In this document: in pieces, positions 38,804-46,535 of the stretch
Position numbering within the stretch: position 1 is the stretch's first letter
Layout of the letters: each line of letters starts with the position of its first letter
Assembly: GCF_014858005.1 (NCBI RefSeq)
Contig: NZ_JACYOT010000004.1
Coordinates: 124,001-188,000, forward strand
Origin: Propioniciclava soli
GTDB lineage: Bacteria > Actinomycetota > Actinomycetes > Propionibacteriales > Propionibacteriaceae
Length of the DNA stretch: 64,000 nt
Direction: 5' to 3'
The notes under the pieces: generated by a model
Seen by the model: only the letters and a program-made list of their open reading frames with translations
The model's database searches: none
What the model was told of the DNA's origin: nothing
Made by a program: the position numbers and the translations under genes

Positions 38804-39796
38804 GTGACCCCTCGACCCTCGCAGCACCGGCCGGTTCTCAGTGACGTCGTGAGCGCACGGCTCGCCGAGCTGGCGGGCTGGTCCGCTGCGGATGCGGATG
38901 CGGACGGGGAGGGGGTGGAATCCGCGCGCGGCCCAGCACCCGCCGCTGGGGAAGCGACCGCCCCACCCCGGGCACACCGAGCCGCCGCGCGGATGGACGC
39001 CGCGACGGGAGCGGGACCGCCCCGGCGTGAGGCCGCGGAGCCGCCGCCGCGGCGAGGGTCGGAGGGGGCTGCCGGGTCGACCGAAGGCACGAACCCCGCG
39101 CAGCAGGCCGGCGGCGGTGTGCCCCGGTGGCTCACCTTCGGACGCGAGCACGTGGCCGTCGTGGCAGCCGTCGGCCTCATCGGGATGATCTGGGCGGTCT
39201 GGGTGCTCTTCGGCGCGCGCACGGTGCCGATCGCGACGGCCGTGCCCTCGCCGGTGGTGAGTGAAGCGCCCACCCCCGCTCCGAGTGCGGACGCCGCCTC
39301 CTCGCCCGATGCCGCACCGACACCCCAGCAGACCATCCGCGTCCATGTCGTGGGCGCGGTGGTCACGCCCGGGGTGGTCTCCCTCCCCGTCGGGTCCCGT
39401 GTGGAGGATGCACTCGCCGCGGCGGGCGGCCTCGCGGAGGGTGCACGGCCCGGCGAGCTGAACCTGGCGGCCGTCGTGGTGGACGGCGCCCAGGTCGTCG
39501 TCGGCGACCGGGACGACCCGGGCGGTGAGGTGCGGGGCGGGGACGCCACCGGCGGCGGGGCTGCGGGTGGGGCGTCCGGGGCTGCGGGTGGGGCGGGGGC
39601 GTCGGCCACCGTGGACCTGAACACCGCGACGGCCGCGCAGTTGGAGACGCTGCCGGGGGTCGGGCCGGTGACCGCGGCGGCGATTCTGGCGTGGCGCGAG
39701 GAGCGGGGTCGCTTCACCCGCATCGAGGAGCTGCGCGAGGTGGACGGCATCGGCGAGAAGACCTACGCGCGGATTGCGCCCCATGTCCGTGTCTGA
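38804..39796 (+). CDS. comEA: ComEA-like DNA-binding competence protein
   Basis: A 330-residue protein. A long charged N-terminus (~110 residues) is followed by one transmembrane helix (VAVVAAVGLIGMIWAVWVLF), a Pro/Ala linker, an SLBB domain (IRVHVVGAVVTPGVVSLPVG) and a C-terminal helix-hairpin-helix pair (VDLNTATAAQLETLPGVGPV, LREVDGIGEKTYARI). It binds double-stranded DNA outside the membrane. The GTG start has GAATGT 6 nt upstream, a leaderless arrangement. comEC begins inside its 3' end. Confidence 0.93.
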   Translation: MTPRPSQHRPVLSDVVSARLAELAGWSAADADADGEGVESARGPAPAAGEATAPPRAHRAAARMDAATGAGPPRREAAEPPPRRGSEGAAGSTEGTNPAQQAGGGVPRWLTFGREHVAVVAAVGLIGMIWAVWVLFGARTVPIATAVPSPVVSEAPTPAPSADAASSPDAAPTPQQTIRVHVVGAVVTPGVVSLPVGSRVEDALAAAGGLAEGARPGELNLAAVVVDGAQVVVGDRDDPGGEVRGGDATGGGAAGGASGAAGGAGASATVDLNTATAAQLETLPGVGPVTAAAILAWREERGRFTRIEELREVDGIGEKTYARIAPHVRV

Positions 39797-42155
39797 ACTG
39801 CGCTCGGCGTCTGATCAGGCGCGCCGCGACGCCGCCCCCGCCCGCGGACGCCGCGACGTCCGCCCTCTGGCGCTCGCCGCCGCGGGGTGGGCCGCCATGG
39901 GCGTGGCGACGTCGGCCGATGCGTGGTGGTGGATCGCTGCGGCCGGAGTCGCCACCGCCGTGGTGCTCGTCGGGGCGGCGCGGCACGCCTGGTTCTGGGT
40001 GGGGCTGGGCCTGGTGGCGTTGCTGTTCGGAGCGGTGGGGGCGTTGCGGGTGGGCGGGCTGACTCACGGGCCGGTCCTGGAACTGGCCCAGCAGGAGGCC
40101 ACCGCGGCGGTCCAGGTTCGGCTGGTGGGTTCCGCGCGCTCCTGGCCGCAGCGCGGCGTCCGCCCCCCGCTGTGGGTGGGGTCCGCGACCCTGATCGCGG
40201 TGGAGGCCCGCGGCGGGGCGTGGGCGACGGGTCTGCCGGTGGAGGTCGTGGCCTCGGGGGATCTGGCCGCGCAGTGGGAGGGACTGGCGGTGGGTTCACT
40301 CGTCGCCGCCGAGGCTCGGCTCGCTCCCGGAACCCCGGGAGAGGCCGCCCTTGTCGTCGTGCGCGCTCGCGAGCCTCCGCGGCTCACAGCACCTCCCGGC
40401 CCGGTGGATGCCGGCGTGAACCGCATCCGGGCAGGCTTGCGGGAGGCGTGTGCCTCGCTCTCCCCGGACGCCCGCGCTCTGGTGCCAGCCTTGGTGGTCG
40501 GCGACGTGTCGGGGATGACCGAGGAGCTGACCGAGCCGTTTCGCGTCACCGGTCTGACGCACCTGACCGCCGTGTCCGGCGCCAATCTCACGCTGTTGTT
40601 GGTGTTCGTGCGTGCGGTGGCGGTGTGGGTGGGGGCGCGGGGTCGGGTGTTGACGGGGGTGATGGTGGCGGGGGTGGTGGCGTTTGTGGCGGTGTGTTTG
40701 GGGGAGCCGAGTGTGGTGCGGGCGGCGGCGATGGGGTTGGTGGGTTTGGCGGGGTTGGGGCGGGGTGCTGCGGAGGGGCGGGGGGTGCGGTATCTGGCGT
40801 CGGCGGTGTTGGTGGTGGTGTTGGTGGATCCGTGGTTGTCACGGTCGGTGGGGTTTTGGCTGTCGGTGCTGGCGACGTTCGGGTTGTTGTGGTGGGGGCG
40901 TCGGTTCACCGACGCTCTGGGGGTGTGGTTGCCGCGGTGGGCGGGGGAGGCGGTCGCGGTGGCGTTGGCGGCGCAGGTGGCGACCGAGCCGGTGGTGGTG
41001 TGGTTGGCGGGTCGGGTGAGCGTGGTGGGCGTGTTGGCGAATGTGGTGGTGGCGCCGTTGGTGGGTCCGGCGACGGTGTTGGGGGTGGTCGCGGCGGTGA
41101 CGGCGCCGCTCGTGCCTGGGGTGGCGGTGGGGGCGGCGTGGTTGGCGGGCTGGTGTGCGCAGGCGATCGCGTGGGTGGCGCGGTTGGGGGCAGTGTTGCC
41201 GGGGGCGGCGCTGCCGTTTCCGGCGACTCCGGTGGCGCTCGGCTGTGTGTTGGTGATCTGCGTGCTGGTCGTGGTGGTGGCGCCGCGAGTGTTGGCGCGG
41301 TGGTGGTTGGCGGTGCCGTTGGGTGCGTTGGTGGTGGTGTCGTTGGCGTGGACGCCGGTGACGCCGGGGTGGCCGGCGGAGGAGTGGGCGGTGGTGGTGT
41401 GTGATGTGGGTCAGGGTGATGCGACGGTGGTGAATGCGGGCGGGGGTGCGGCGGTGGTGGTGGATGCCGGGCCGGATCCGGCGGCGTTGGGCACGTGTTT
41501 GGCGGGTTTGGGGGTGAGGTCGGTGCCGTTGGTGGTGATCACGCATCTGCACGCTGACCATGTGGGTGGGGTGTCGGCGCTGTCGGGTTTGGGGCCGCAG
41601 GTAGTGGTGACGTCGGCGGTGCGGACGCCTGCGTCGGGTGATGCGTTGGTGGAGTCCTTGGGGGTGGAGCGTCACACGGCGCGGGCGGGGGAGTCGTGGC
41701 TGGTGGGTGAGGCGCGCGTGGAGGTGTTGGCGTCGCCGGGGCTGGACGCGGTGGGGTTGGTGCAGGCGGGTGAGGGGGAGTCGTCGGGGGAGAACGATGC
41801 GTCGTTGCTGGTGCGGGTGGAGGTGGGTGGGGTGAGTGTGTTGTTGGCGGGGGACGCGGAGACGGGTGGGCAGGGGGCACGGTTGGGGTTGGGTGAGCGG
41901 TTGGATGTGGATGTGTTGTTGGTGCCGCACCATGGGAGTGGGCGGCAGGATCCGGCGTTCTTGGCGGCGGCGTCGCCGGATGTGGCGTTGGTGAGTGTGG
42001 GGGAGGGCAACGGTTACGGCCATCCGGCTGCACGCACCTTGGACGCGGTGGCTGGGACGGGGGCGGTGGTGGCGCGGACTGATCTGCAGGGGTCGTTGGG
42101 GGTGGCCCGGGTGGAGGGACGCCTTGAACTCACCACCCAACGTGCGGGCGGCTGA
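39783..42155 (+). CDS. comEC: ComEC/Rec2 DNA uptake channel protein
   Basis: A 790-residue membrane protein. The N-terminal helices and OB-like DUF4131 region are followed by the competence channel domain (LTHLTAVSGANLTLLL, GEPSVVRAAAMG) and a C-terminal MBL-fold nuclease-like domain with THLHADHVGG near residue 585 and LLVPHHGSG. It moves single-stranded DNA across the membrane with ComEA. The ATG lies 14 nt before the comEA stop. From about 40,590 the coding strand becomes markedly G/T-rich and C-poor, unlike the first third of the gene. Confidence 0.93.
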   Translation: MSVSELRSASDQARRDAAPARGRRDVRPLALAAAGWAAMGVATSADAWWWIAAAGVATAVVLVGAARHAWFWVGLGLVALLFGAVGALRVGGLTHGPVLELAQQEATAAVQVRLVGSARSWPQRGVRPPLWVGSATLIAVEARGGAWATGLPVEVVASGDLAAQWEGLAVGSLVAAEARLAPGTPGEAALVVVRAREPPRLTAPPGPVDAGVNRIRAGLREACASLSPDARALVPALVVGDVSGMTEELTEPFRVTGLTHLTAVSGANLTLLLVFVRAVAVWVGARGRVLTGVMVAGVVAFVAVCLGEPSVVRAAAMGLVGLAGLGRGAAEGRGVRYLASAVLVVVLVDPWLSRSVGFWLSVLATFGLLWWGRRFTDALGVWLPRWAGEAVAVALAAQVATEPVVVWLAGRVSVVGVLANVVVAPLVGPATVLGVVAAVTAPLVPGVAVGAAWLAGWCAQAIAWVARLGAVLPGAALPFPATPVALGCVLVICVLVVVVAPRVLARWWLAVPLGALVVVSLAWTPVTPGWPAEEWAVVVCDVGQGDATVVNAGGGAAVVVDAGPDPAALGTCLAGLGVRSVPLVVITHLHADHVGGVSALSGLGPQVVVTSAVRTPASGDALVESLGVERHTARAGESWLVGEARVEVLASPGLDAVGLVQAGEGESSGENDASLLVRVEVGGVSVLLAGDAETGGQGARLGLGERLDVDVLLVPHHGSGRQDPAFLAAASPDVALVSVGEGNGYGHPAARTLDAVAGTGAVVARTDLQGSLGVARVEGRLELTTQRAGG

Positions 42156-42249
42156 GGGCTTGCTCGGTCGCCCATGGCTAGGACGCCGGGATAGCTCCTT
42201 GCGCCACTGCTTGAGGTCTGTGGTACGCGGCACCTGGGGCCTGCCAGGT

Positions 42250-42465
42250 TTACCTCGTGAAGTCCAGCTCCTGCAGCCGGGTCTGCACAGCGCGACCACT
42301 CTCCCACGAGTTGGCTCCCGAGAGCACCTCGGGATCCGGCGCGTGGCGCAGATGGATGCAGAAGTGCGATGCTTCCACTTGGCGTCCCATCTCGTCGGCG
42401 TACATGTGTAGACCGTTGAGGTAGGTGCTCAACCATCTCGCCTCCCACCATCCAGCGGGCTTCAT
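42250..42465 (-). CDS. Small hypothetical protein
   Basis: A 71-residue reading frame (MKPAGWWEARWLSTYLNGLH..., ending RLQELDFTR) with no recognised domain, membrane segment or signal. It is rich in Trp and His for its size. There is no good ribosome-binding site. It follows the Doc-type toxin gene on the same strand after 21 bp, so it could be a third gene of that operon or a chance frame. Confidence 0.4.
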   Translation of the reverse strand: MKPAGWWEARWLSTYLNGLHMYADEMGRQVEASHFCIHLRHAPDPEVLSGANSWESGRAVQTRLQELDFTR

Positions 42466-42486
42466 TCGTGTCCGCAGGCTCGGGAA

Positions 42487-42849
42487 TCAGTGCCAGGATT
42501 TCAACGCAAGCGCTGCGTCGGCGTGGGTGGTCTGTCCCGCAGCGATGGCGATGACGAGGTTGTAGGCGCCGTGATCGGGGGCGTCCAGGGTGATGTCGTT
42601 GAGGCCGTAGAAGATGACCGCTGCCAGCCAGCCCAAGCGTTTGTTTCCGTCGACGAGGGCGTGGTTATTGACGATGGATTCCAACAGCACAGCGGCCTTG
42701 GTGTCGATATCGGGGTAGGCCTCGCGGCCTAACACGGTGACCTGGGGTCGGTGGGCTGCGGAGTCGAGGAGGCCGATGTCGCGGATAGGTCCTACGTTAA
42801 GGTCTTCGACAAGTGTGAGGAGGTCTTCAAGGGTGAGGTATTCGATCAC
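42487..42849 (-). CDS. doc: Doc-type Fic-family toxin
   Basis: A 120-residue protein with the Doc/Fic core HALVDGNKRLGW (canonical HxF[D/E]GNKR), in which Leu replaces the usual Phe. The surrounding YPDIDTKAAVLLESIVNN also fits Doc. Doc kinases phosphorylate EF-Tu to stop translation. The GTG start overlaps the antitoxin stop (GTGA). It lies in the accessory region after comEC. Confidence 0.9.
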   Translation of the reverse strand: MIEYLTLEDLLTLVEDLNVGPIRDIGLLDSAAHRPQVTVLGREAYPDIDTKAAVLLESIVNNHALVDGNKRLGWLAAVIFYGLNDITLDAPDHGAYNLVIAIAAGQTTHADAALALKSWH

Positions 42850-43049
42850 TGTCCGAGGCGATCCAGAAGGTCGGCGTAGCGGGTCCTGGCGGCTGAGGAG
42901 AGCTGCCGCACCTTGTCCTCCCGCACGTGGCGGGCGGCTGCCTCGCGGATGGCGCGCACGGTCGCTTCGTGCTTGCTCACGCCGTCGGTTCGGGCGAGCA
43001 GGGTGAGCGCTTCGTCGTCGCCGGGTTCCAAACGCAGGGTCATGGCCAT
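42846..43049 (-). CDS. Antitoxin of the Doc-type toxin
   Basis: A 67-residue protein. MTLRLEPGDDEALTLLAR followed by GVSKHEATVRAIREAA fits a ribbon-helix-helix DNA-binding N-terminus; the C-terminal half is charged and would wrap the toxin. It starts at ATG 43049, with TAGCGT (43062-43057) exactly 7 nt upstream, so the mRNA is probably leaderless. The usual Doc partner is a Phd-fold protein, so this RHH partner is a variant combination. Confidence 0.8.
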   Translation of the reverse strand: MAMTLRLEPGDDEALTLLARTDGVSKHEATVRAIREAAARHVREDKVRQLSSAARTRYADLLDRLGQ

Positions 43050-43060
43050 GCCCTCCACGC

Positions 43061-43073
43061 TACCACCGTGGTA
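43061..43073. promoter_or_regulatory. Palindromic operator overlapping the toxin-antitoxin promoter
   Basis: TACCACCGTGGTA is a perfect 6-bp inverted repeat around one base. It overlaps the upstream edge of the -10 box (43057-43062) of the antitoxin gene, as expected for autorepression by an RHH antitoxin. Confidence 0.65.
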
Positions 43074-43311
43074 TCAGGGCTCATGCTGGGTTGGTCCAGA
43101 CCCGTCCTGCTGGTCGCGACGAGGCGCTACCAGTTCGGAGCATCTCGCAGGGAGTTGGGACCTTTCCCGTCGGGATGTGGGAGTACCACGCTGCGGGCTT
43201 GACCGGATGTCCGCTGGTGCGGTGGCGTACATCCTCAGCTACCGATGAGCGTGCAGTCGGCCATGTCCCAGTGCAGTTGTCGACCGACGGTGGTTGGCCA
43301 AGACTGTCTGG
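43074..43311. other. Gene-poor stretch
   Basis: Open frames exist on both strands but none shows a recognisable domain, good start signal or codon bias. I see no gene here. It separates the Doc locus from the nucleotidyltransferase remnant. Confidence 0.5.
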
Positions 43312-43467
43312 GTGATCACGCACCAGCGGCTCCAGGACATGGTGGATGCGCTGGTTGGTGTGCCCGGTTTTGAGGCGGTCGTGCTGGGTGGCAGCCGAGC
43401 GCGGGGAACCCACCATGGAGGTTCGGACGTCGATCTCGGCCTCTACTATCGACGTGCCGAGAGGTGA
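43312..43467 (+). pseudogene. Truncated nucleotidyltransferase (N-terminal remnant)
   Basis: A 51-codon frame from GTG containing GGSRARGTHHGGSDVDLGLY, the polymerase-beta-like nucleotidyltransferase motif (GGSRARGT..SDxDL). It then stops, although members of the family normally run to ~240 residues or more. Its stop lies just before the start of the next gene, so a deletion probably fused the two. Likely a remnant of an MNT/ANT-like enzyme. Confidence 0.75.
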
Positions 43468-43472
43468 CCACC

Positions 43473-43937
43473 ATGGAGATGACCTACGACCACCTGAACA
43501 GCGACGAGCTGAGGGGGGCCACTCAGACTGACTACCTGGTGGCTCTCGACGCTCACTTCCGCCTGCTGGAGTACGACGTGAGCATCTACGACGAGCCAGG
43601 CTTCCCTGTTGTCGAACTTGCCCGGAGCTTGCTGATCTGGCTTCGGGACCCGAACCTCGGCGACTTCGAGTTCGACTCGATGTCCTACGACGAGGTCGGC
43701 TCGCTCGCCATCCGTCGTGCCTCTTCGGGCTGGACGTTTAGCTCAATCTTTGCTCCGGACGCCGTCAGCGCGACAGCCGACCGGGCCGAAGTCGATCGGT
43801 GCTGCCAGAGCTTGGTGGCAAGAGTCAAGGTGGACCTGGAGAAGCTAGGCCTCGATCCCATCGGAGGCCAGACCGTCGTCATCCGTGGCGCAATCGTCGA
43901 TGGCATTCCGCGTATCGGAACGGCCTTCACGCCATGA
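43473..43937 (+). CDS. Hypothetical acidic protein (154 aa)
   Basis: A 154-residue soluble acidic protein (MEMTYDHLNSDELRGATQTD, then FRLLEYDVSIYDEPGFPVVE). No recognised domain. GAGAGG lies 8 nt before the ATG. Its stop overlaps the next start (ATGA), the first of three such overlaps leading to the HINT toxin module. Small acidic proteins in this setting are often immunity proteins; that is inference only. Confidence 0.7.
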   Translation: MEMTYDHLNSDELRGATQTDYLVALDAHFRLLEYDVSIYDEPGFPVVELARSLLIWLRDPNLGDFEFDSMSYDEVGSLAIRRASSGWTFSSIFAPDAVSATADRAEVDRCCQSLVARVKVDLEKLGLDPIGGQTVVIRGAIVDGIPRIGTAFTP

Positions 43938-44287
43938 ACGAGCTGATGCAAGGAGACCGCCTCCCCACGGACATGGTGCGGTTGATCGAGCACGTGATTT
44001 CGCCACTCGCCGAGAGCTCGAGCAAGCTGTTGGAGCAGGCCGAAGACGCAACTGTTGTTCGCTACTCGGCGACAATGCTGGATGTCGAGGTGCCGCCCGG
44101 TATCCCAGCGGTCGATCTGCCAGATGGCCCGACCCCCGTTGAGGCCCTCGTCTACGACGGCGACCAGCTGGTTGGTGAATTGCTCGTGTGGTTGCGTGCG
44201 GGACGGCTGTTCGGGCTGGAGCAAGCCTGGTACACGGATTCGCCGCCAACTAGTTGGCCGCCTCCGGATCGAGTGGTCGTTCGGTGA
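43934..44287 (+). CDS. Hypothetical protein (117 aa) in toxin-locus operon
   Basis: A 117-residue protein (MNELMQGDRLPTDMVRLIEH...). No signal, membrane segment or known domain. It has a helical N-terminal half and then a beta-rich part (VEALVYDGDQLVGELLVWLR). It starts inside the previous stop and its own stop overlaps the next GTG start (GTGA). Codon use is less GC-extreme than in the housekeeping genes, in keeping with acquired DNA. Confidence 0.65.
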   Translation: MNELMQGDRLPTDMVRLIEHVISPLAESSSKLLEQAEDATVVRYSATMLDVEVPPGIPAVDLPDGPTPVEALVYDGDQLVGELLVWLRAGRLFGLEQAWYTDSPPTSWPPPDRVVVR

Positions 44288-44580
44288 GGAGGTATCTCAC
44301 GCTAAGCGCGGACTACATGCAGCCGTCGCTCCGTGATCACGCTGTCGGGCAGATGGTGATCGACCTCGCTGGATTGTCCGATGACTTGGTCGCGCGCCTC
44401 ATCGCATGGAACTCCGAGTACCAAGTCATCGTTCCGCTCGACCTCAGGCAGCGACGGTCGCTCGCCCGATCGATCGAAAGGTTGGACGCCAGAGGCATCG
44501 CGCTTGCGGACGAGATCGAGCGGGCTCTGGCGCCGGCCAATGTCACCTATTACAGCGAGGGATGGTTGCGGAACCTATGA
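44284..44580 (+). CDS. Hypothetical protein (98 aa) in toxin-locus operon
   Basis: A 98-residue protein from GTG (VRRYLTLSADYMQPSLRDHA...NVTYYSEGWLRNL), soluble and mainly helical. No recognised domain. It is coupled upstream (GTGA) and downstream (ATGA). The end of its sequence resembles small proteins seen next to contact-dependent toxins, but I cannot name a family. Confidence 0.65.
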   Translation: MRRYLTLSADYMQPSLRDHAVGQMVIDLAGLSDDLVARLIAWNSEYQVIVPLDLRQRRSLARSIERLDARGIALADEIERALAPANVTYYSEGWLRNL

Positions 44581-44858
44581 CCCGTTCGCTTTGGACGTGC
44601 GCCAGTGCTTGCGCGGGGGCGCTGGCCTCCATGCTTCTTGCGTGGCTCAGCGGTGCGTCTGTCGCTGGCGCTGTCACAAGGCCTGACGTGAGTGTGGGGA
44701 GCTACAGCTACGACGCGCCGTTTCCAACGCACCCGGCACCGCGAGCGCCAGCGAACGTGGCCCGTCCGCAGCGGGCCACGCTGACTCCACCCATCACGCC
44801 GTCGATCGTAGGTCGTACGGCGCTTTGGCGCGTCCGGCCGGGACATTGCGTTCCGTGA
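44577..44858 (+). CDS. Signal-peptide-bearing fragment, possible N-terminus of a broken secreted toxin
   Basis: A 93-residue frame. A signal peptide (basic start, hydrophobic GALASMLLAWLSGASVAGA) is followed by a Pro/Arg-rich stretch with no fold (APFPTHPAPRAPANVARPQR). It ends inside the HINT toxin frame, in another phase. It could be the N-terminus of a former large Rhs-type secreted protein whose middle has been lost. It starts in the stop of the previous gene (ATGA). Confidence 0.5.
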   Translation: MTRSLWTCASACAGALASMLLAWLSGASVAGAVTRPDVSVGSYSYDAPFPTHPAPRAPANVARPQRATLTPPITPSIVGRTALWRVRPGHCVP

Positions 44859-45679
44859 TCTACACCTACGACCACCCCGTGCTGCCTGAGCAGGCTGAGA
44901 GTGGGACATCGATGAGCCTGGCGCGGGACGGGGCCACGGCGGGGCTTCTTTCGCCGTTGGAGCCGAGCAAAGTTGCCGCAAACAGCGGACGCCGAGCTGC
45001 GCAGAGTTGTCTGCCCAACAGCTTCAGCGGCGAGACGCTGGTGCTCATGGCCGACGGTTCGAAGAAGCCAATCAAGGATGTCAAGCTCGGCGACAAGGTG
45101 ATGGCAAGTGACCCGCTCACCGGAGAGCGCGGGCCGCGGAGGGCCGTCGACCTGATCCGCCACGGCGGACTGCACAGCATGGTCGCGGTCCCGCTCGCCG
45201 ACGGCACCACGATCGATGCCACCGACCATCACCCGTTCTGGGTCAAGAGCCGGGACGAATGGGTCGACGCGATCGAACTGCAGTCCGGCGACGTCATGGT
45301 CGCGGCCGAGGGCTCGCGCCGGACGGTCGCGAGCATGGGCGTCAGCGAGCAGGACCTGACCGCGTACAACCTCACGATCGCGGGGCTGCACACGTACTTC
45401 GCCGGTGACGACTCGGTGCTGGTCCACAACACGGGCTGCACGAACATCTCCGACCTACCGACGAGCGCGGTTCGGAACTTCACCGAGGACGCGAACTACG
45501 CCTTCTCGGGGTTGAGCCAGAACCATGGGGTCACGCGGATCGAGTTCCGCGAGCAGATCCGCATGATCAAGCGCGACGAGAACCTGCCGGCCGACTTCAA
45601 CCTCTCCTTCGGTCCGAACGGCAATGTGTGGACCCCGCGAACTGGCGAGTTGATCGGGGGCCTCGTCCATGGCCCATGA
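44825..45679 (+). CDS. HINT-domain polymorphic toxin C-terminal module
   Basis: A 284-codon frame from TTG (a later ATG at 44911 is possible). Residues 10-17 (SVIYTYDHP) resemble the last Rhs/YD repeat. A pretoxin HINT domain spans about 65-205: SGETLVLMADGSKKPIKDV, IDATDHHPFWV and the self-cleavage end VLVHNTGC. The last ~79 residues are the toxin tip, ending NGNVWTPRTGELIGGLVHGP, with no family I can name. Without signal peptide and Rhs core in this frame it is an orphan or displaced tip, or the 3' part of a gene broken upstream. Confidence 0.75.
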   Translation: MARPAGTLRSVIYTYDHPVLPEQAESGTSMSLARDGATAGLLSPLEPSKVAANSGRRAAQSCLPNSFSGETLVLMADGSKKPIKDVKLGDKVMASDPLTGERGPRRAVDLIRHGGLHSMVAVPLADGTTIDATDHHPFWVKSRDEWVDAIELQSGDVMVAAEGSRRTVASMGVSEQDLTAYNLTIAGLHTYFAGDDSVLVHNTGCTNISDLPTSAVRNFTEDANYAFSGLSQNHGVTRIEFREQIRMIKRDENLPADFNLSFGPNGNVWTPRTGELIGGLVHGP

Positions 45680-45869
45680 TTCGCGAGAGGTGGCCGTTGT
45701 CGTGCGCTACACCGACCACGAGGGCGCATCGCCTGAGCAGTGTGTAGCCCTGATGAGCTGGCACGAAGATCCGACGGCTGCTGACGCCGAAGCCGCACGT
45801 CTCAACTCCGTGCGCCCCAACGAACGCGTCGAGTACTTCGTGAAGATCCTGCGTGACAGATCAACCTGA
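45669..45869 (+). CDS. Putative immunity protein (66 aa)
   Basis: A 66-residue soluble protein (MAHDSREVAVVVRYTDHEGA...EYFVKILRDRST). Its ATG lies 11 nt inside the end of the HINT toxin frame, the classical position of a cognate immunity gene. No known domain. Alternating beta-type segments fit a small alpha/beta fold. Confidence 0.65.
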   Translation: MAHDSREVAVVVRYTDHEGASPEQCVALMSWHEDPTAADAEAARLNSVRPNERVEYFVKILRDRST

Positions 45870-46194
45870 GCTTCACATGGCTCGCAGTGACGTGACGGCC
45901 GGCCATCGGGCCGATGTCCAGGTCCGGCTCGATGAGCCGGGCCGGACTCGGGTGGTGGCGGGCGTGTTCCGCGAGGGGTCGCGCAGCGCGATGTTTCGCT
46001 TCCCCGAGGCGGGCGAGCACGAGGACGGCGACATGTTCGGCGCGATCATTGAGGAGCTCGACGAGCAGTCCGACGGCCAGCTTCGTGACGACCTGCTGTT
46101 CTGGAACGACCTCGCCCGGGTTCACGTGACGCCTGGTGCCACGTTCGAGGTCTGGTACGACCAAACGGTCGGCGAGGGAGTCGTCCTGCCGTAG
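45853..46194 (+). CDS. Second putative immunity/accessory protein (113 aa)
   Basis: A 113-residue acidic protein from GTG, overlapping the end of the preceding gene by 17 nt; ATG 45877 is an alternative start. Sequence features are ADVQVRLDEPGRTRVVAGVF and DLLFWNDLARVHVTPGATFE. No recognised family. It belongs to the toxin locus by overlap. Confidence 0.6.
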   Translation: MTDQPELHMARSDVTAGHRADVQVRLDEPGRTRVVAGVFREGSRSAMFRFPEAGEHEDGDMFGAIIEELDEQSDGQLRDDLLFWNDLARVHVTPGATFEVWYDQTVGEGVVLP

Positions 46195-46196
46195 GT

Positions 46197-46532
46197 CAGC
46201 CGGCTCGCCGGTGATGAGTAGGAGCTTGGCTTTCGTGACGAGGGCGTCGATGACGTTGGTGATGGTGGCGCGCTCTTCGTCGGTGAGTTGGTCGAGATTG
46301 GGCCAGGCGGGCGTCGACGTGGCTGCTGGGAGCGTTGAGGGGCCGGCGCTCGGCGTCGTCGATGAGCAGGTAGTCGACGGAGACGTTGAGGACTTGGGCT
46401 ATGCGGATGACGGCTTCGAGGCCGGGGGCGACCTTGGAGTTCTCGTAGCGGAGACCTGGCGGGCGTCGGAGCGATCCTGGCGGCCAGCTCTGCTTGGGAC
46501 CAGCCGGGGTGGGCGCGTTTGAGGGCTCTTCA
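46197..46532 (-). pseudogene. XRE-family regulator, frameshifted and truncated
   Basis: Three successive minus-strand frames together give one HTH_3 protein: LKRAHPGWSQAELAARI (helix-turn-helix), then in another frame RYENSKVAPGLEAVIRIAQV and LNVSVDYLLIDDAERRPL, then in the third frame LDQLTDEERATITNVIDALV. At least two frameshifts are needed, and the first ~12 residues are missing where an acetyltransferase fragment adjoins. It is not translatable as one protein. Confidence 0.75.
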
Positions 46533-46535
46533 TAC

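Noticed and set aside
37343-39784. An 813-codon minus-strand frame spanning leuS, the EEP gene and comEA
   Set aside because: Composition-driven open frame; the three real genes explain the DNA and this frame shows no motif.
39763-42299. Several long minus-strand frames opposite comEC
   Set aside because: The C-poor, G/T-rich comEC sequence lacks stops on its complement; the products are His/Pro/Arg-rich without any motif.
43091-43416. Small frames on both strands between the Doc locus and the nucleotidyltransferase remnant
   Set aside because: No domain, poor start signals and mutually overlapping; not better than chance.
45802-46164. Minus-strand frame opposite the 113-residue gene
   Set aside because: It is a read-through of the decayed XRE regulator frame and antisense to a better-supported gene of the toxin locus.
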